This document shows positions 60,642 to 64,000 of a DNA stretch of 64,000 bases, one piece after another. The position numbers and the translations under genes are program-made. Each line of letters begins with the position of its first letter. The first letter of the stretch is position 1. The notes beneath the pieces were generated by a model. That model saw only the letters and a program-made list of their open reading frames with translations. It did no database searches and had not been told where the DNA came from. This DNA comes from JANXQG01 sp964615095. GTDB lineage: Bacteria > Planctomycetota > Planctomycetia > Pirellulales > Thermoguttaceae. Location of the stretch: positions 1 through 64,000 of the forward strand of contig CAZTPX010000035.1 of NCBI GenBank assembly GCA_964615095.1. The letters run 5' to 3'.

Positions 60642-60887
60642 TCACCTTTCGGCAGCGAGTCTTTTTCGAGCTTCGGCCTTGAAAGCGTTGCGGTCCAAGG
60701 GCATTGAGAGTCCGCTATTCGCTCTTGCCACCCGCTGTCGAACCTCGTGGCGAAGATCGTCTTCCCGTTTATTAACGTCTTCGAGTGCCAACATCGCATC
60801 GAGAAGCACTTCGTCCGCAGAGGCATACGGACCCACTTCCATCCAAGGCCGGATCATCTGATCGAGATTTGGGGGAAAGGTCGTCAC
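60642..60887 (-). CDS. Orphan ParD-like antitoxin
   Basis: An 81-residue helical protein (FPPNLDQMIRPWMEVGPYASADEVLLDAMLALEDV) of the ParD/CopG type, with the usual acidic and basic C-terminal helix. The GTG start at 60887 overlaps the isomerase stop (GTGA, 60884-60887); AAGGA is 7 bases upstream. No ParE-type toxin gene follows within the next 250 bases, where only repeats are found, so it may be orphaned. Confidence 0.75.
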   Translation of the reverse strand: MTTFPPNLDQMIRPWMEVGPYASADEVLLDAMLALEDVNKREDDLRHEVRQRVARANSGLSMPLDRNAFKAEARKRLAAER

Positions 60888-61708
60888 AGTAGTTTCCTTA
60901 AGAATTCCCCGCTGCGTTTGGCCTGCTCGACGGTGCCGCACTCGACGCTCAGCACGAGGTCGTAGGGCGCACAGCGGCAAACCTCGATCACGGCGGCCCA
61001 ATCGATCACGCCGTCGCCACAGGCGCAGCCCACCGGCGTTCCGCTCACTTTGCCCCGCTGGGCGTCGGACTGGCCGGCGGAAATGTCCTTGGCATGCACG
61101 TGGACGAGCCGGTCCTTGACGTGTTTCAGCCAGGCGATCGGGTCCTCGCCGCCGAGGTAGCTGTTGCCCGTGTCGAAGTTGATGCCGATGGCCGGCGAAT
61201 CGACCAGGCTGTAGATGCGATCCAGTCCCGCGATGCTCTTGCTGTATTGCTGGTGCGGTTCGAGACCGATCTTGATGGCGCGGCGCTCGGCCAGGTTGGC
61301 GGCCTCGCGGAGCGTGTAGCGCATCAGCGTGTGGTCTTCTTCCACGCTGGTCCAGGGCGGCTTGGGACCTTCGTCGGTGTTGACCACCGGCGCGCCGCAT
61401 TCGGCCGCAAAACGGATGGCCTGCTTGAGATATTCGACGCTGATCTCCGGTTTGCACAACGGCGTGTGGGCGGAAATGCCTGAGAGCTTGACCCCAAACC
61501 GCTCGCAGGCGCGGCGGATGCGGTAGGGATCGTCGAGCATGGAGACGCTGTGGAAGTAGCCGGCCTCGCTGAGCAACTCGCGGCCCCAATGGACCATCGG
61601 TTCAATGTAATCGTAGCCCAGGGCGGCGGCCTTTTCCACGCCCCATTCGAACGGTTTGTCGTCGTGCCGCACAAATTCGAGATTGACGCCCAGATGAAGG
61701 TTTGCCAT
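60884..61708 (-). CDS. Sugar phosphate isomerase/epimerase (AP-endonuclease-2-like TIM barrel)
   Basis: A 274-residue TIM-barrel protein. Metal-ligand segments of the xylose-isomerase-like family are visible: GLEPHQQYSKS, IGINFDTGNSYLGG, LVHVHAKDISAG and VECGTVEQAKRSG (Glu, Asp, His, Glu). Such enzymes convert sugars or inosose derivatives. It overlaps the ParD-like gene by 4 bases. Confidence 0.88.
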   Translation of the reverse strand: MANLHLGVNLEFVRHDDKPFEWGVEKAAALGYDYIEPMVHWGRELLSEAGYFHSVSMLDDPYRIRRACERFGVKLSGISAHTPLCKPEISVEYLKQAIRFAAECGAPVVNTDEGPKPPWTSVEEDHTLMRYTLREAANLAERRAIKIGLEPHQQYSKSIAGLDRIYSLVDSPAIGINFDTGNSYLGGEDPIAWLKHVKDRLVHVHAKDISAGQSDAQRGKVSGTPVGCACGDGVIDWAAVIEVCRCAPYDLVLSVECGTVEQAKRSGEFLRKLL

Positions 61709-61753
61709 GTACGGTTGCTCCTGTTAGGATCGGAAAATCAATAACTGCCGAAT

Positions 61754-61830
61754 AGTCGCCTTTCGCTCCGCGAAAGTTGCGCCACCTTTGCAGAGCGAAA
61801 GGCGACACTTATTTCCGCGCCAATCCTTAC
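61754..61830. repeat. Inverted repeat of the 'gtcgcctttcgctccgcgaaag' family, copy 2
   Basis: Arms 61754-61777 and 61784-61807 are complementary with a few mismatches. The tail gcgccaatccttac (61817-61830) is identical to the tail at 33759-33772 and contains the TAA stop of the HemQ-like gene (61827-61829). Confidence 0.85.
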
Positions 61831-62543
61831 TTGCCTTGCCAAACCACTTTGCCAACGAAGAACGGCCCCATCCGCTCGATGTGTAGCGAGGTCTGCCTGG
61901 TCTTGCGCATGCGCTGCACGATGGCCGAGAGCGGATAGAGTTTTGAGCCTAGCAGGCCGATCACGAAATCGTTGTCGTTCTTGTCCAGCCCGTGGCAGGC
62001 CAGGCGAATGTCGTGACCCAGCCCCGCCTTGCCGAAGGCGCGGCCGATGCCGCTATGCTCCATGAGGATAACGCGTTGCTCGTCGGCCGACAACCGCTCG
62101 AAGGACCCGGCACGCCGCAACGGGTACCAAACTACCCAGTTTAACGCGGCGTCGAGGATTCGGCTTCGCGGCCGGGCGATCAGGGCGTCTTCCAGGTCCG
62201 GCTCGTAGCCTTGCGCGTAGGTCCGCCCCAGCATTGTGTACTCCGGTTTTGGCGTCAGGGCGGAAAACGGCGGCCGATTGAGCAGGGGGCGAATGGTTGC
62301 GACAAAATAGTCGGGGTCCTCGCTCATGGTGAGCAAGGCAACGCCGCGCGGATCGTTAACGTCTTCGTAAAGCGCCCCGGCTGCTTTTGCCTCGTCCAAT
62401 GCCCGGATCAACGGCCCGCAGTCCGTGCAGTTGCCCAAGGCCAGGAACTGCATGAACAACCGCCGGTCCAACATGAGGGGCGTGCCATCGGCGCCGCGCC
62501 CTCTTTCGCGAATATCAATCGGTTCGTGTGGATCTGTATTCAT
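61827..62543 (-). CDS. Chlorite dismutase/HemQ-family haem protein
   Basis: A 238-residue protein whose C-terminal two thirds match the chlorite dismutase/coproheme decarboxylase family: ARPRSRILDAALNWVVWYPL, VILMEHSGIGRAF, then IRLACHGLDKNDNDFVIGL with the likely haem-ligand His, and TRQTSLHIERMGPFFVGKV. In Gram-positive bacteria HemQ converts coproheme to haem b; which activity this branch has is not clear. The N-terminal 70 residues are divergent, with a CTDC pair. AAGAGAA lies just before the ATG at 62543. Confidence 0.8.
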   Translation of the reverse strand: MNTDPHEPIDIRERGRGADGTPLMLDRRLFMQFLALGNCTDCGPLIRALDEAKAAGALYEDVNDPRGVALLTMSEDPDYFVATIRPLLNRPPFSALTPKPEYTMLGRTYAQGYEPDLEDALIARPRSRILDAALNWVVWYPLRRAGSFERLSADEQRVILMEHSGIGRAFGKAGLGHDIRLACHGLDKNDNDFVIGLLGSKLYPLSAIVQRMRKTRQTSLHIERMGPFFVGKVVWQGK

Positions 62544-62905
62544 TTCTCTTTTGCGGCAGTGTCCTACTGGATGGAAGAATGATCGAAGTACCTTCGGTCG
62601 TCTATATCTTACCGATTTGGCTCGCGGCGCATAGCACAACAAGGACAGGAGGGCCGTAATTAGTGGCGGTAGCCGATCCGCATATTACCGGCAGGAGGCA
62701 CCGTCTTCCAGGGGTGACTTTAGTCGATTTTAGCGGCATTAGGGTGGCATCCTCCGTTTATTCCTGGTGAGCCAACCAGCGTAGAGATTAGTGCCGCAAG
62801 GCGTTTGTGGACCTGGCGCAGCAGCGGCACCCACTTTTCGTCCCTCAGGTTCGCTGTTGCCGCGATGGGAGCCTCTTGCATTATTTTTGAAATGCCAAAG
62901 TCAGA
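62544..62905. other. Intergenic region before ispE
   Basis: About 360 bases with no convincing gene. The short open frame on the minus strand (62720-62947) crosses the predicted ispE promoter and has no family resemblance. Confidence 0.5.
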
Positions 62906-62934
62906 TTGACGAAACATTTTCCGGACGTTAAAAT
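62906..62934 (+). promoter_or_regulatory. Sigma70-type promoter of ispE
   Basis: TTGACG (62906-62911), a 17-base spacer and TAAAAT (62929-62934). The predicted start near 62941 leaves an 80-base leader before the ATG at 63022, which argues against an alternative TTG start at 62956. Confidence 0.7.
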
Positions 62935-63021
62935 ACGCGCGGTCCAAAGTGTGATTTGGAATTACGGTCCATTACTCTTGGCGCGAGTCAGGTCAGGAAA
63001 CAAGTCGAGGAGCGCAAGAAG

Positions 63022-63924
63022 ATGCTGATCCACCGGGATGCGGTGGAGATCGTGATCCAGACGCCTGCGAAGCTGAACTTGTTCTTTGAAGTGTTGGGCA
63101 AGCGGAGCGACGGGTACCATGAGATCGAAACGCTCATGTGCCCGATCACTTGGTACGACACCTTATGCTTTCGAGACAGTTCGAGCGAAGAACTGGAGTT
63201 GGAGTGCCAGTGGGGTTTAGCGGCCAGCGGCGGCAGTGGTTTTGCAGAAGTGCCGCGCGATGGCAAGAATCTCGTGCTGCGAGCGGCGGAGTTGGTTCGC
63301 CGGCGGACGGGAACGACACAAGGCGCCAGGATCCGGCTGATCAAGCGGATTCCCAGCGCCGCAGGTTTGGGTGGTGGTTCCAGCGATGCGGCCGCTGCGT
63401 TGGTGGCGGGGAACCTCGGCTGGAAACTTGGCCTGTCGATGCCCGAATTGGCTTCCTTGGCGGCCGAACTGGGCAGCGACGTGCCTTTTTTCCTCAACCG
63501 CGGAGCGGCTGTTTGCCGCGGCCGTGGCGAGCAGGTTGAAGCGATGCCTGGGCTGGGTTTGATGAACTTCGTGGTCGTGCGGCCACCGGAAGGTTTGGCG
63601 ACTGCCGCCGTGTACGGGGTTTGCCGGCCGGCCACGTCGCCCCGGCCCTTGGAACCCTTGCTCGACGCGCTCCGCCAGGGGAATGTTCGGCAGGTTGGTG
63701 GCTTGTTATTCAACCGGCTGCAGGAGGCAGCCGAGCAGTTGTCGCCGTGGATTATCAGGCTCGGCCGGCTTCTGGCCGATGAGGATTGCCTGGGGCACGG
63801 CATGAGCGGCAGTGGAACCGCGTATTTTGGGCTTTTCCGCAGCGCATGCCAGGCGCGGCTGGTGGCCCGGCGGTTGCAGGCCCGTGGCGTAGGTTGTGTG
63901 GTTGCTGTGCGAAGTTCCGTGTAG
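63022..63924 (+). CDS. ispE: 4-diphosphocytidyl-2-C-methyl-D-erythritol kinase
   Basis: A 300-residue GHMP kinase of the non-mevalonate isoprenoid pathway, phosphorylating CDP-methylerythritol. Motifs: TPAKLNLFFEVLGKRSDGYHEIETLM, the ATP loop KRIPSAAGLGGGSSDAAA, and MSGSGTAYFGLF. GAGGAG lies 9 bases upstream of the chosen ATG (63022). spoVG follows 20 bases later, an order seen in many bacteria. Confidence 0.93.
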   Translation: MLIHRDAVEIVIQTPAKLNLFFEVLGKRSDGYHEIETLMCPITWYDTLCFRDSSSEELELECQWGLAASGGSGFAEVPRDGKNLVLRAAELVRRRTGTTQGARIRLIKRIPSAAGLGGGSSDAAAALVAGNLGWKLGLSMPELASLAAELGSDVPFFLNRGAAVCRGRGEQVEAMPGLGLMNFVVVRPPEGLATAAVYGVCRPATSPRPLEPLLDALRQGNVRQVGGLLFNRLQEAAEQLSPWIIRLGRLLADEDCLGHGMSGSGTAYFGLFRSACQARLVARRLQARGVGCVVAVRSSV

Positions 63925-63944
63925 GGTCATTGCGGAGGTGCGCC

Positions 63945-64000
63945 GTGGAAATCACCGAGGTGCGAGTCAAGCTCATGGAAGAAGCGGGAGAGCGCCTACA
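63945..64000 (+). CDS. spoVG: SpoVG-family protein, 5' part
   Basis: The GTG at 63945 begins MEITEVRVKLMEEAGERL, the characteristic SpoVG N-terminus; the rest is beyond the window. GGAGG lies 6 bases upstream. SpoVG is a small nucleic-acid-binding regulator; it follows ispE directly. Confidence 0.9.
   Translation, partial: MEITEVRVKLMEEAGERL

Noticed and set aside
62720..62947. 75-codon minus-strand frame before ispE
   Set aside because: It overlaps the predicted ispE promoter, has no ribosome site and no recognisable family.

Overview
The window is chromosomal DNA from a high-GC bacterium, most likely a planctomycete of the Pirellulales type. Supporting signs are: large secreted glycoside hydrolases and Tat-exported Gfo/Idh/MocA and aldo/keto-reductase-like proteins; a Ser/Thr kinase with one membrane span and a large extracytoplasmic part; a circularly permuted ATP-grasp/alpha-E protein followed by a transglutaminase; NifU-NifS; the ispE-spoVG junction; and many dispersed palindromic repeats. 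This placement comes from gene families and repeat style, not from a marker gene. I saw no rRNA, tRNA, CRISPR array, IS transposase or prophage.

Layout. 1-1.2 kb: end of an unidentified gene, a small membrane protein and a small lipoprotein. 1.2-5 kb (minus): a fused E1alpha-E1beta 2-oxoacid dehydrogenase and, downstream, a lipoyl domain fused to a FabH-type ketoacyl synthase. 5.6-11.2 kb (minus): a tight operon of a vWA protein, a PP2C phosphatase, a membrane-anchored kinase (a TerY-P-like triad), a secreted HExxH metallopeptidase and a 649-residue protein of unknown function. 11.4-19.5 kb: an apparently frameshifted nuclease-like gene, a GH38 alpha-mannosidase-like enzyme, a serine hydrolase and two secreted proteins. 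19.6-23.1 kb: a large Ser/Thr kinase. 23.3-27.4 kb: argB-argD-argF-rph behind a strong predicted promoter. 27.5-31 kb: ATP-grasp/alpha-E plus transglutaminase. 31-35.6 kb: an oxidoreductase, DUF4160/DUF2442, a MazG-like protein and a heparinase-like lyase. 35.8-37.7 kb: an ApaLI-type restriction-modification module of lower GC. 37.7-44.8 kb: GH2 hydrolase, aldo/keto reductase, a membrane protein, acpS and a nucleotidyltransferase pair. 44.8-50.7 kb: topA and a PpiD/SurA-like membrane protein with a Lys/Glu/Pro repeat region. 50.8-54.3 kb: DUF4261, nifU, nifS. 54.3-62.5 kb (minus): a secreted hydrolase-like protein, a MazF-type toxin-antitoxin pair, an acetyltransferase, a UbiD decarboxylase, a sugar isomerase overlapping an orphan ParD-like antitoxin, and a chlorite-dismutase/HemQ-family protein. 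The window ends with ispE and the first codons of spoVG.

How the parts may work together. The most unusual item is the E1 plus lipoyl-KASIII pair. It reads as a short cut in which an acyl group made by 2-oxoacid decarboxylation is loaded on a lipoyl arm carried by the condensing enzyme itself, with no E2 or E3 encoded beside it. The kinase/phosphatase/vWA operon with an exported peptidase looks like a phospho-signalling module. The carbohydrate enzymes point to breakdown of complex glycans.

The intergenic regions hold several families of palindromic repeats. At least four lie exactly at the stop codon of a gene and appear to supply or share the stop triplet. One similar palindrome sits in frame inside the GH38 gene. 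All functional calls are from reading motifs by eye; no database search was possible.
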